From an uncultured Collinsella sp. (GTDB lineage: Bacteria; Actinomycetota; Coriobacteriia; Coriobacteriales; Coriobacteriaceae), in assembly GCA_900555765.1 (NCBI GenBank), contig USMA01000008.1, forward strand, positions 1-13,579: a stretch of DNA of 13,579 nt, read 5' to 3'. Positions 7,520 to 13,579 of the stretch are shown piece by piece. The notes under the pieces were generated by a model. The model was not told the DNA's origin. It did no database searches and saw only the letters and a list, made by a program, of their open reading frames with translations. How positions within the stretch are numbered: position 1 is the stretch's first letter; each line of letters starts with the position of its first letter. Both the position numbers and the translations under genes were made by a program.

Positions 7520-7553
7520 AAACCCCGGCAGCTCTTCGCAACTGCCGGGGTTT
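7520..7553. terminator. Perfect 12-bp hairpin, orphan terminator
   Basis: AAACCCCGGCAG (7520-7531) pairs perfectly with CTGCCGGGGTTT (7542-7553) around a 10-nt loop. The arm ends supply TTT on either strand, so it could act as a bidirectional terminator. No convincing gene ends next to it: gluQ reads away from it and the DUF2207 gene starts 345 nt later. It may be the remains of a lost gene, or may end a small unrecognised transcript. Confidence 0.6.
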
Positions 7554-7730
7554 CCGCGGAAAAGGGGGACATGATCCTCGAGCGAACGGCAAAGGGGCAA
7601 ACCGTTTTCGCTCACCTGCTTTATGCCCCTCGGCTGGCGGCTCAATCAGCGCCTGCCGCGCCCACACAAAGCCACTACACCTGTGACGGAGCTGTGAAGT
7701 GGTATCTATTGCTGGCGCAGGCCATGCCAA

Positions 7731-7785
7731 GGGTGTCCCTAATGACTGGTCATTTAAGAACGTCCCCAATGACTGGCTGTTGGGG
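7731..7785. repeat. Short palindromic and direct repeat cluster
   Basis: Two near-identical 15-mers, GTCCCTAATGACTGG (7735-7749) and GTCCCCAATGACTGG (7762-7776), lie 27 bp apart. The first overlaps an inverted repeat AATGAC-TG-GTCATT (7741-7754) and the second a stem CCCCAA/TTGGGG (7764-7769 with 7780-7785). The linker TTAAGAACGTCCCC resembles the arm of the larger palindrome at 10218-10273, so both may belong to one family of intergenic repeats. Confidence 0.6.
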
Positions 7786-7897
7786 TGCGGGTGTGACTTT
7801 CATCCGGTTTGGCGCTCCGGTCGCCTAGATGTTCGTCATGCGTACCCGCAAACGTGGGACAATGGCGCTGTTGGTTTTACAGACAAAGGATGCGCCT

Positions 7898-9607
7898 ATG
7901 ACCACCCTCGCCGCCAAAGTCAGCCGGCAGCGCCACCTGTTTGCGCGATTCGCCTCCGTCTGCGCGCTCGTTGCGCTTGCGTTGTTGCTGCTGCCTGCCG
8001 CCGCGCACGCCGACGGCTACTCCATGACCCAAACCTACATCAGTGCCACGGTCGAGGCCGATGGATCGCTGACCGTTGTCGAGGGACGCCAGTTTGATTT
8101 CGACGACGATATCAACGGCGTGTTTTGGGAGATCAATACGGGCACCAACCAGCAGGGCGGCACGGCGGGCGTCGACGTGCTGAGTGTCGAGGAAGAGGAC
8201 AACGCGTTTAACAAAGTCGATAGCGCGCACAAGGGCGACACTGGCGTCTACACGGTCGAGCAGACCGGTGACGGCGTAAGGATTAAGGTGTTCAGCCCTC
8301 ACGAGAGCGGCGACAGCGCAATCTACTACGTGAGCTACACCATGACCGGTGCGGTTAAGAACAGGGCCGATACCGCCGAGCTCTACTGGAAGTTCGTGGG
8401 TGACGGCTGGTCTGCGGATTCCGATGACGTCGAGATGGAAGTGTGCTTCGCGAATGCCGCTGCCGGGACGGCGGCCGTCAAGGGCGATAACTTCCGCGCA
8501 TGGGGCCATGGTCCGCTGACGGGCGACGTGTCGCTCGATGAGGACGAGCCCATGGTCACCTATACCATTCCCTGCGTGCACCAGGGCGAATTCGCCGAGG
8601 CACGCATCGCCTTCCCCAGCGACTGGGTGCCGCAGCTTGCCGCCTCGGGCGAAGAGCGCATGTCAACGATCCTGAGCGAAGAGAAGGAATGGGCCGACGA
8701 AGCTAACGCCCGCCGCGCTCACGCTCGCATGATTGCCAATGCACTTGCCGTGCTAAGTGTTGTTGCGGCGGTGGCCTTTACCGGCACAATCGTTATGCTC
8801 AAGCTGCGCAAGCGCAAGCCCAAGCCGCTTTTCCAAGACGAATATTTCCGCGATGTGCCTTCGGCCGACCATCCCGCCGTGCTTTCGGCCCTCATGAGCT
8901 GGAACGAGGTGCCCGATCAGGCATATATCGCCACGCTCATGAAGCTCACTGCCGACCGTGTGATCAAGCTGGAGCAGGCGACCGTGACCAAGGCCAAGAA
9001 GGGTCTGTTGGGGCGTGAAAAAGAAGAGCAGACGTATCGCGTGACGGTGAGTGATGCGGGCTGGAAGTCGGCCAAGGGCATTGACCACATGGTGCTCAAG
9101 GTCTTCTTTGCCGGTGCTAAGCCTGACGAGAACGGTGACCGTTCGCGCACGTTCGACGAGCTGCAGCACTACGTCAAGCAGCACGCTACACCCGTGGGCG
9201 ACAAGCTCGAGGACTATCAGAACACCGTTAAGGGCAAGTTGGCCGATAGCGAGTACGTTGCCTCGGACGGCATTGTTGCAATGGTGTTTTGCCTGGTTCT
9301 TGGTATCCTGATTGCCTTTGTTCCCGTGGGATCCATCTTCTTTTCCGATGGCGCACAGGCGAACATTACCGCCGCGGTGATCTCGGTGCCGATTGTGCTG
9401 GTGGGTATTGGCGTGGGCCTTACGTTCCGCCGCTTTACGCCGGAAGGTGCCGAGGTAGCGGCCCGCTGCAAGGCGCTCAAGCATTGGCTCGAGGACTTCA
9501 CGCGCCTAAAGGAAGCCGTCCCGGGCGATTTGGTGCTGTGGAACAAGCTGCTGGTGATGGGCGCGGCGCTGGGCGTTTCGATGGAAGTCCTGCGGCAGCT
9601 TGCCTAG
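7898..9607 (+). CDS. DUF2207 membrane protein, cut short by a nonsense codon
   Basis: A 569-residue protein of the DUF2207 type. An N-terminal signal or anchor (hydrophobic 18-36, possible cleavage after AHA, A38) is followed by an extracytoplasmic beta-rich region (about 40-270), a membrane helix (about 279-301), a basic cytoplasmic start (LKLRKRKPKP), a cytoplasmic domain (about 310-455), two more helices (about 458-481 and 488-510) and a short C-terminal helical part. The function of the family is unknown. ATG 7898 is chosen because AAAGGA (7885-7890) stands 7 nt before it and it starts a good signal peptide; the frame is open back to 7829, but those 23 residues are not family-like. The frame stops at TAG 9605-9607, then continues for 77 codons with the Tyr-rich and Gly-rich tail seen in relatives, so the product is probably truncated. 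It may still insert in the membrane. Confidence 0.85.
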   Translation: MTTLAAKVSRQRHLFARFASVCALVALALLLLPAAAHADGYSMTQTYISATVEADGSLTVVEGRQFDFDDDINGVFWEINTGTNQQGGTAGVDVLSVEEEDNAFNKVDSAHKGDTGVYTVEQTGDGVRIKVFSPHESGDSAIYYVSYTMTGAVKNRADTAELYWKFVGDGWSADSDDVEMEVCFANAAAGTAAVKGDNFRAWGHGPLTGDVSLDEDEPMVTYTIPCVHQGEFAEARIAFPSDWVPQLAASGEERMSTILSEEKEWADEANARRAHARMIANALAVLSVVAAVAFTGTIVMLKLRKRKPKPLFQDEYFRDVPSADHPAVLSALMSWNEVPDQAYIATLMKLTADRVIKLEQATVTKAKKGLLGREKEEQTYRVTVSDAGWKSAKGIDHMVLKVFFAGAKPDENGDRSRTFDELQHYVKQHATPVGDKLEDYQNTVKGKLADSEYVASDGIVAMVFCLVLGILIAFVPVGSIFFSDGAQANITAAVISVPIVLVGIGVGLTFRRFTPEGAEVAARCKALKHWLEDFTRLKEAVPGDLVLWNKLLVMGAALGVSMEVLRQLA

Positions 9608-9841
9608 GCTGTTCCTCCCGAGGTGCGCGAGGCCGACGGTTTCTACGACAATTACCCCTGCTACTGGTGGTACTACCATCATTACGGCATCGATTCGCCG
9701 CTCGATTCGTTTAACGATGTGTATCACGAGAGCATCCGTGAGCTGGCGTCGAGCTCCGATAGCTCGGGCGGCGGCGGAGGCGGTGGCTTCTCGGGCGGTG
9801 GAGGCGGCGGCGTCGGCGGAGGCGGCGGCGGAACGTTCTAG
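9608..9841 (+). pseudogene. Detached C-terminal tail of the DUF2207 gene
   Basis: After TAG 9605-9607 the same frame stays open for 77 codons to TAG 9839-9841. It begins AVPPEVREADGFYDNYPCYW, contains WWYYHHYG, then a Ser run and a long Gly-rich end closing in TF. Poly-Gly tails of this kind close many DUF2207 proteins, so this is the lost end of the upstream gene (full length 647 codons with the stop restored). A GTG at 9623 is available but has no Shine-Dalgarno, so separate translation is unlikely. The stop would be one base from CAG or GAG. Confidence 0.8.
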
Positions 9842-9853
9842 CGGTCGTAAGCT

Positions 9854-9903
9854 ATGGGACGGGCGTTTCTCGACAGCCGTCGGGGAAAGCCCGTCCCATT
9901 TTT
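9854..9903 (+). terminator. Terminator after the DUF2207 gene
   Basis: ATGGGACGGGC (9854-9864) pairs perfectly with GCCCGTCCCAT (9889-9899) around a 24-nt loop, followed by a T run to 9903. It begins 12 nt after the restored end of the DUF2207 frame, which supports the view that the original gene ran to 9841. Confidence 0.8.
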
Positions 9904-9954
9904 ATGTGTCGGCAGGGGCCGATTCTTCCGATTTCTACTCTGTCAGGAGGGGTA

Positions 9955-10184
9955 GTGGGCAAAAAATGCCAAATATGAGTACTGCTGCTGCGTTGGTCAC
10001 ATATATTTGCGCATAATAATAGGCTCCTAATGAGAATAACTCTCGTTAGGAGCCAGTTTTATTGAACATTTGGGGAGATACGTCAGCTCGTCCGGCTGAC
10101 TGCCATGTCTAAAAGCCTCAAAAATGCCCCAAATCGCTGCTACTAAAAAGGTAACAGTACTCATATTTGACGTTTTTTGCCCAC
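9955..10184. mobile_element. 230-bp inverted-repeat element (MITE-like, unclassified)
   Basis: The left end 9955-9984 and the right end 10155-10184 are 30-bp inverted repeats with 28 of 30 positions matching. Both read GTGGGCAAAAAA from the outside and end ATGAGTACTG toward the inside. Between them are a 14-bp-stem hairpin (10022-10054) and a smaller one (GTCAGC 10082-10087 with GCTGAC 10095-10100). No transposase is present and no target-site duplication is evident, so mobility is inferred only from the inverted repeats. The interior is clearly more AT-rich than the flanking genes. Minus-strand ATG 10164 opens a 45-codon frame to TAG 10027; its conservation is unknown. It could instead be a structured RNA or a paired regulatory element. 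Confidence 0.5.
10022..10060. terminator. 14-bp hairpin inside the 230-bp element
   Basis: GGCTCCTAATGAGA (10022-10035) pairs with TCTCGTTAGGAGCC (10041-10054) around ATAAC, with one G-U pair. AGTTTT follows on the plus strand and TATTATTA on the minus strand. It resembles a bidirectional terminator, yet no gene ends beside it; it may end transcripts of the element itself. Confidence 0.6.
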
Positions 10185-10217
10185 GGACTCTTGGATCGGC
10201 ATCGAAAACGAACCGGA

Positions 10218-10273
10218 CGGCACTTAGGGACGTTCCTTTTATGCCGGCAGTTTAGGAACGTTCCTAAGTGCCG
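10218..10273. repeat. 56-bp imperfect palindrome 3 bp after the GNAT gene
   Basis: CGGCACTTAGGGACGTTCCT (10218-10237) is the inverted complement of 10254-10273 with one mismatch; the 16-nt loop contains GCCGGC. The right arm includes the 16-bp palindrome TTAGGAACGTTCCTAA (10252-10267). It lies 3 nt beyond the stop of the GNAT gene on the minus strand and has no T run, so it may act as a REP-like 3' hairpin protecting or ending that mRNA. Confidence 0.7.
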
Positions 10274-10276
10274 GGT

Positions 10277-10918
10277 TTAGACGGTTAGGTCGAGCTCGTA
10301 GAGGAAGCTTTCGCGCGGCATGGCGTGGCGGCGTTCCTCGCGGTTGGCGCGGTGCGTGGCCGTGCGCTTAAAGCCGTGCAGCTCGTAGAACTTCCACGAG
10401 CAGTTGGAGTCGGTGTACAGGTGCGCCCTCGTCGCTCCAAGCGAGGACAGATGCGAGATTGCGGCGTCGAGCAGAACCGTGCCAACGCCCAGGCCGTGGA
10501 CGTCGCGATCCACGGCAAGCAGCGTGACCTCGTTGTCATGCGGCAGTGGGCTGCTCTCGAGCAGGCGGTTGTTGGTTCGAATGGTGGTGCGCACAAACGA
10601 GAGGTACTCGGCGCAAGCTTCGGGCTCCAGCTCGCGCATCTGCGACAGCAACGCGCGCTCGGTATCCATCCAATGTTCCTTAACGGTGGCGCCGGAGCTC
10701 TGTCCTGCGCGTGCAAGCGCAATGCCGCGTGCCTGACCGTCGATTACGGCAACCTGCGAAAACGTCGAGGAAGAAAGGCAGTAGGCAAGATCGCACGCGG
10801 CTTCGAGGCGGTTGTACTCATCGTTATCCGAGTTGTTGTGCCAAAGCTGCTGCAAGATCAGCGCGATGGCGTCGAAATCTTCGGTATCAAACGGTCGGTA
10901 GAGAACCCGCGAGACCAT
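10277..10918 (-). CDS. GNAT family N-acetyltransferase
   Basis: A 213-residue cytoplasmic protein with the GNAT fold: acetyl-CoA binding motif A at about 131-155 (VTLLAVDRDVHGLGVGTVLL, pyrophosphate loop HGLGVG 141-146) and motif B at about 174-185 (SWKFYELHGFKR). A long N-terminal part (1-125) with a helical insertion rich in Glu and Leu (about 80-120) precedes it. The acetylated substrate cannot be told from sequence. ATG 10918 is preceded by AAAGAGG with only 4 nt between, slightly tight but the best site. The gene stands alone: a palindromic repeat follows its stop, and purH diverges from it across 277 bp. Confidence 0.9.
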   Translation of the reverse strand: MVSRVLYRPFDTEDFDAIALILQQLWHNNSDNDEYNRLEAACDLAYCLSSSTFSQVAVIDGQARGIALARAGQSSGATVKEHWMDTERALLSQMRELEPEACAEYLSFVRTTIRTNNRLLESSPLPHDNEVTLLAVDRDVHGLGVGTVLLDAAISHLSSLGATRAHLYTDSNCSWKFYELHGFKRTATHRANREERRHAMPRESFLYELDLTV

Positions 10919-11076
10919 GGTGCCTCTTTCTATTGCGGATGCATATCGAGCACAGTTCTACCACGCCATTGGCATCTAATTATGGTGCCCCTGTGTTCCA
11001 TCAACTCACCGTGCCCGGTACCGCGCCCACACCCTCCGCTCGCGAGCTTTTTCTGCACATGCGACCGTTGCGGGGT

Positions 11077-11103
11077 GCATCGTCGCGCTCGATGCGCTAC
11101 ATT
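11077..11103 (+). promoter_or_regulatory. Possible purH promoter region with small inverted repeat
   Basis: GCATCG (11077-11082) and CGATGC (11090-11095) form a perfect inverted repeat directly upstream of TACATT (11098-11103), a moderate -10 match. The leader to purH would be about 85 nt. No -35 hexamer fits well, and I see no purine riboswitch core. An operator overlapping the promoter is possible but speculative. Confidence 0.25.
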
Positions 11104-11195
11104 AAATCAGTATTTTCAATGCCGCTGCGCGAGCGCTGCAGATCGACGTATCACCGACTCACAGAGCACGGCGGCGTACCAGACAGGAGGACTGC

Positions 11196-12803
11196 ATGGG
11201 ATCTGATGTGAAGATCGCACGCGCGTTGATCTCGGTTACCGATAAGACGGGCGTCGTCGATTTCGCACGGACGCTGGTTGACGACTTTGGCGTCGAGATC
11301 ATCTCTACGGGCGGCACGGCTCGTGCCATCGAGGACGCGGGCGTTCCCGTAACCCCCATCGAGGAGTTCACGGGCTATCCCGAGATGATGGACGGCCGCG
11401 TCAAGACGCTGCATCCCAAGGTTCACGGCGCGTTGCTGGCCCGCCGCGATTCCGAGCAGCACATGCAGGAGGCCGCTCAGCACGGCATTAAGCTGATCGA
11501 CCTGGTCGTCGTCAACCTGTACGAATTCGAGAAGACCGTCGCTAACCCCGAGGTCACCTTCGCGGATGCCATCGAGCATATCGACATCGGTGGCCCCTCC
11601 ATGCTGCGCTCTGCCGCCAAGAACGCCACGAGCGTTACCGTCATCTCCGACCCGGCCGACTATGATGCCGTCCTGGCCGAGATGCACGAGACCGGTGGCT
11701 GCACCACGCTTTCCACCCGTCGTCGCCTGCAGGTGAAGGTCTACCAGACCACCGCCGCCTACGACACGGCTATCTCCCGTTGGCTTGCCGCCCAGGCGAG
11801 CGACGTGGCGGACACCTCTGCCAAGCTCGAGATCTCGCTGGAGAAGGTCGACGACCTGCGCTATGGCGAGAACCCGCAGCAAAAGGCCACGGTCTATCGC
11901 TTTGCCGAGGGCTGCGAGAACACCGCGAGCTCGCAGTTCCCGCTCGTTGGCTCCGAGCAGATCCAGGGCAAGCCGCTCAGCTACAATAACTATCTGGATG
12001 CCGACGCCGCTTGGAACCTGGTCCGCGAGTTCGACGAGCCGGCCTGCGTGATCCTCAAGCACCAGAACCCCTGCGGTTCCGCCGTTGCCGAGGACATCAC
12101 GGCCGCCTACGACTGCGCCTTTGCCTGCGATCCCAAGAGCGCCTTTGGCGGCATCATCGCCTGCAACCGCGAGGTTCCCTTTGATCTGGTTGAGCACTTC
12201 GCCGACCAGAACAAGCAGTTCGTCGAGGTCATCATCGCCCCGAGTTACACCGATGAGGCGCTCGAGCGCATGGCTAAGCGCCCCAACCTGCGCGTGCTGG
12301 CTACCGGCGGCGTGGACCACGGCGCCCAGGTGGAGCTGCGCTCCGTCGACGGCGGCATGCTGGTGCAGGAAGTCGACCATGTGACCGAGGATCCCGCGAC
12401 CTTTACGTTCCCCACCGACCGCAAGCCCACCGACGCCGAGATGGCCGAGCTCGAGTTTGCCTGGAAGGTCTGCAAGGGCGTTAAGTCCAACGCCATCCTG
12501 GTCTCCAAGGGTAAGGCCGGCATTGGCATGGGCCCGGGTCAGCCCAACCGCGTGGATTCTGCGCTGCTGGCCTGCGAGCGTGCCGAGGACTTCTGCGAGC
12601 GCGAGGGCGTGGAGAAGGGCGGCTTTGCCTGCGCAAGCGACGCATTCTTCCCGTTCCGCGACAACGTCGACGTGCTTGCCGAGCATGGTGTGACCTGCAT
12701 CATTCAGCCCGGCGGCTCCAAGCGCGACGACGAGAGCATCCAGGCCTGCAACGAGCATGGTATTGCGATGGTCTTCACGGGGGCCAGGCATTTTAGGCAC
12801 TAA
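11196..12803 (+). CDS. purH: Bifunctional AICAR formyltransferase / IMP cyclohydrolase
   Basis: A 535-residue enzyme, close to the usual size (E. coli about 529), that catalyses the last two steps of de novo purine synthesis: AICAR plus 10-formyl-tetrahydrofolate to FAICAR, then ring closure to IMP. The N-terminal IMP cyclohydrolase domain (MGS-like fold) shows [10 protein letters not shown] (10-19), STGGTA (37-42), [19 protein letters not shown] (66-84) and [14 protein letters not shown] (130-143). The formyltransferase domain shows [11 protein letters not shown] (221-231), the catalytic pair K288-H289 in KHQNPCG, and SDAFFPFRD (481-489). ATG 11196 has a strong AGGAGG (11185-11190) 5 nt upstream. 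No other pur gene is in the window; a terminator 30 nt after the stop makes it a single-gene unit here. All motifs are intact. Confidence 0.98.
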   Translation: MGSDVKIARALISVTDKTGVVDFARTLVDDFGVEIISTGGTARAIEDAGVPVTPIEEFTGYPEMMDGRVKTLHPKVHGALLARRDSEQHMQEAAQHGIKLIDLVVVNLYEFEKTVANPEVTFADAIEHIDIGGPSMLRSAAKNATSVTVISDPADYDAVLAEMHETGGCTTLSTRRRLQVKVYQTTAAYDTAISRWLAAQASDVADTSAKLEISLEKVDDLRYGENPQQKATVYRFAEGCENTASSQFPLVGSEQIQGKPLSYNNYLDADAAWNLVREFDEPACVILKHQNPCGSAVAEDITAAYDCAFACDPKSAFGGIIACNREVPFDLVEHFADQNKQFVEVIIAPSYTDEALERMAKRPNLRVLATGGVDHGAQVELRSVDGGMLVQEVDHVTEDPATFTFPTDRKPTDAEMAELEFAWKVCKGVKSNAILVSKGKAGIGMGPGQPNRVDSALLACERAEDFCEREGVEKGGFACASDAFFPFRDNVDVLAEHGVTCIIQPGGSKRDDESIQACNEHGIAMVFTGARHFRH

Positions 12804-12832
12804 GTTTCGCCCTGGGACAAAATAATCTCTGC

Positions 12833-12868
12833 AAAAGACGGTCGCTCCGTTTGGAGGGCCGTCTTTTT
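12833..12868 (+). terminator. purH terminator
   Basis: AAAAGACGG (12833-12841) pairs with CCGTCTTTT (12859-12867), with an inner stem CTCC/GGAG around GTTT, followed by a T run to 12868. It lies 30 nt after the purH stop. Confidence 0.85.
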
Positions 12869-12870
12869 GG

Positions 12871-12901
12871 TATAAGAGGACGGAATGACTAACACGAAAG
12901 G
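12871..12901 (+). promoter_or_regulatory. -10 box and ribosome binding site of the 157-residue protein gene
   Basis: TATAAG (12871-12876) is a good -10 hexamer that starts 3 nt after the purH terminator T run; any -35 element must lie inside the terminator hairpin (TTTGGA at 12850-12855 is the best candidate, 15 bp spacing). Transcription would start near 12884. GAAAGG (12896-12901) then sits 7 nt before ATG 12909, which favours that start over ATG 12885 (which would be leaderless) and ATG 12903. Confidence 0.5.
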
Positions 12902-12908
12902 TATGACC

Positions 12909-13382
12909 ATGCCCCAGATTGATGATGCCGAGCTGTTTGGCAATGCCGAGGGTCAGCGTGCGTACGAGGACTTTTGCGCTAATCAGGAGGCGGTCGAGAA
13001 GTTTACGCTCGACAAGCCCGCGCTTGTCTGTCGTTGGCGCATGTCCAACAAAAAGGTGCCCATGCTCAACCGCCACATTCGCGCACTGTCCGAGCGCCTG
13101 GTGCAGGGCGAGCCGCTCACCCATAACATGCTCAGCTGGGCCAAACAGCACGTTGAGTGGTCGCTTGCCGAGGGCGATTACACCGCACGCGACGGCGTGC
13201 TCATGCTGGTGATCGACGTCAACGGCAACGCCGCCATGACGGTGGGGGAGTACGAGCCGCTAACCGATACGTCGGCCAAGGCGCTACGTGCCCGCTCCGC
13301 CGAGGCCCGCTCCGAGGCCGACGAAACCGGCGTGGCGCCCGAGCTGCTCGCCGCCGTCGATAACGGCGAGCTGGGCTTTTAA
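12909..13382 (+). CDS. Uncharacterised 157-residue protein
   Basis: I do not recognise a family. The protein is soluble and without a signal peptide. An acidic helical N-terminus (MPQIDDAELFGNAEG) is followed by a central part with Arg/Lys/Trp (CRWRMSNKKVPMLNRHIRAL, 41-60) and HVEW (81-84), a likely beta pair around VLMLVIDVNGNAAMTVGEYE (97-116) and an Ala/Glu/Arg-rich C-terminal helix. Codon usage matches the neighbours. The start is set by GAAAGG 7 nt upstream; ATG 12885 would add 8 residues. It is transcribed separately from purH by a promoter directly behind the purH terminator. Its stop codon abuts a truncated peptidase gene on the other strand with no terminator between, so the native 3' end may have been altered by a deletion and the last residues may not be original. 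Confidence 0.75.
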   Translation: MPQIDDAELFGNAEGQRAYEDFCANQEAVEKFTLDKPALVCRWRMSNKKVPMLNRHIRALSERLVQGEPLTHNMLSWAKQHVEWSLAEGDYTARDGVLMLVIDVNGNAAMTVGEYEPLTDTSAKALRARSAEARSEADETGVAPELLAAVDNGELGF

Positions 13383-13579
13383 AACCGTGTTGTAGATGGC
13401 TCTCTGCTCATCGTTTACATAGCCGAGCGCGACGGTACGGGTCATATCGGAATGATAGCCCGCGAGCATAGCGCCGGTATCCATGGTGATGAGATCGCCT
13501 TTTTTGATCTGTGTGTTGCCCGGAATGCCGTGGCACTGCGAGCCGTTTGCGCCGGTGACAACGATGGGGTTGAACGCAT
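13284..13579 (-). pseudogene. Truncated M24 metallopeptidase (Xaa-Pro aminopeptidase-like), runs off window
   Basis: Reading leftward from the right edge the frame gives AFNPIVVTGANG, SQCHGIPG, KKGDLITMDTGAMLAGYHSD and MTRTVALGYVNDEQRAIYNT. This is the M24 (pita-bread) core with the two metal-binding Asp residues (MDTGA and SDMTRT) and the proximal His (CHGIPG). The second half, which should carry a GHGIG-type His and two Glu ligands, is missing: after about VLKAQ (near 13380) the frame runs antisense to the 157-residue protein gene and stops at 13284. No such motif appears in any other minus-strand frame before purH. The gene has therefore lost roughly its last third, and two or more metal ligands, by deletion or rearrangement. 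The 5' end lies outside the window. Confidence 0.75.

Larger units (their letters stand above)
7382..7897. other. 516-bp intergenic region between divergent gluQ and the DUF2207 gene
   Basis: It holds the gluQ promoter (7389-7394), an orphan 12-bp hairpin (7520-7553), a short repeat cluster (7731-7785) and the leader of the DUF2207 gene with AAAGGA at 7885-7890. A frame from ATG 7571 to TAG 7828 (85 codons) runs through the repeat cluster and resembles no family I know, so I do not call it. The hairpin without an owner suggests that a gene once stood between 7554 and about 7730. No promoter for the DUF2207 gene is convincing; GACAAT at 7858-7863 is a weak -10 candidate. Confidence 0.5.

Noticed and set aside
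7571..7828. An 85-codon frame in the gluQ/DUF2207 intergenic region
   Set aside because: It runs through a repeat cluster, has no family resemblance, and its composition is that of shifted high-GC sequence.
5537..9841. Genetic code change (TGA as Trp, TAG as Gln)
   Set aside because: TGA ends the 74-residue protein and TAG ends the AAA-14 gene, gluQ and the phosphoesterase, so both act as stops here.
10027..10164. A 45-codon gene on the minus strand inside the inverted-repeat element
   Set aside because: No Shine-Dalgarno is convincing, the start lies in the inverted repeat and the end in the hairpin; recorded as part of the element, not as a gene.
10919..11195. A purine riboswitch in the purH leader
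   Set aside because: I could not find the conserved three-way junction sequences; only one small inverted repeat is present.
10325..11206. A 293-codon plus-strand frame over the GNAT gene and the purH leader
   Set aside because: It lies antisense to a clear acetyltransferase and then crosses the purH leader and its Shine-Dalgarno; no domain is recognisable.
11151..13151. A 666-codon open frame antisense to purH
   Set aside because: It mirrors purH, whose motifs are complete; high GC and codon bias open such antisense frames. It runs through the purH terminator and has no family-like residues.

Overview
The window looks like a chromosomal segment of a high-GC Coriobacteriia gut bacterium, most likely Collinsella or a close relative. 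This is inferred from the gene mix (stand-alone GluQ synthetase, DUF2207 membrane protein, AAA-14/DUF4143 ATPase, PurH), from leaderless or short-leader starts behind TATACT/TATAAG boxes, and from intergenic palindromes of a kind I associate with that genus. No database search was possible. No rRNA, tRNA, CRISPR array, transposase or phage structural gene is visible.

Left part (1-5204): a MutT-like Nudix hydrolase (+) converges, across a shared bidirectional terminator, on a large PLD nuclease / superfamily 2 helicase / DUF3427 protein (-). A 380-bp divergent intergenic region follows. It holds a strong inverted repeat and two 29-bp direct repeats exactly 40 bp apart, and leads into an AAA-14 ATPase with a DUF4143/PD-(D/E)XK-like C-terminus (+). 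Two hairpins, the second a strong terminator, close this block. It looks like accessory or defence-type content, although no defence function is shown.

Middle part (5205-9903): a 74-residue two-helix membrane protein; a metallophosphoesterase interrupted in frame by TGA where a Trp codon is likely; gluQ (-), which appears to be translated from a leaderless mRNA; about 500 bp of intergenic DNA with an orphan 12-bp hairpin and a short repeat; and a DUF2207 membrane protein cut by an in-frame TAG just before its Tyr-rich and Gly-rich tail.

Right part (9904-13579): a 230-bp non-coding element bounded by 30-bp inverted repeats with an internal 14-bp hairpin; a 56-bp imperfect palindrome abutting a GNAT acetyltransferase gene (-); purH (+) with a strong Shine-Dalgarno and a terminator; a 157-residue uncharacterised protein (+); and a piece of an M24 metallopeptidase gene (-) whose 3' part is missing because the uncharacterised gene lies where it should be.

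The most notable pattern is gene decay: two in-frame nonsense codons and one truncated gene within 8 kb, together with a dense set of palindromic intergenic repeats. The most interesting candidate for something undescribed is the 230-bp inverted-repeat element at 9955-10184. Next are the two nonsense codons (decay, readthrough or sequencing error) and the 40-bp-spaced repeats in front of the AAA-14 ATPase.
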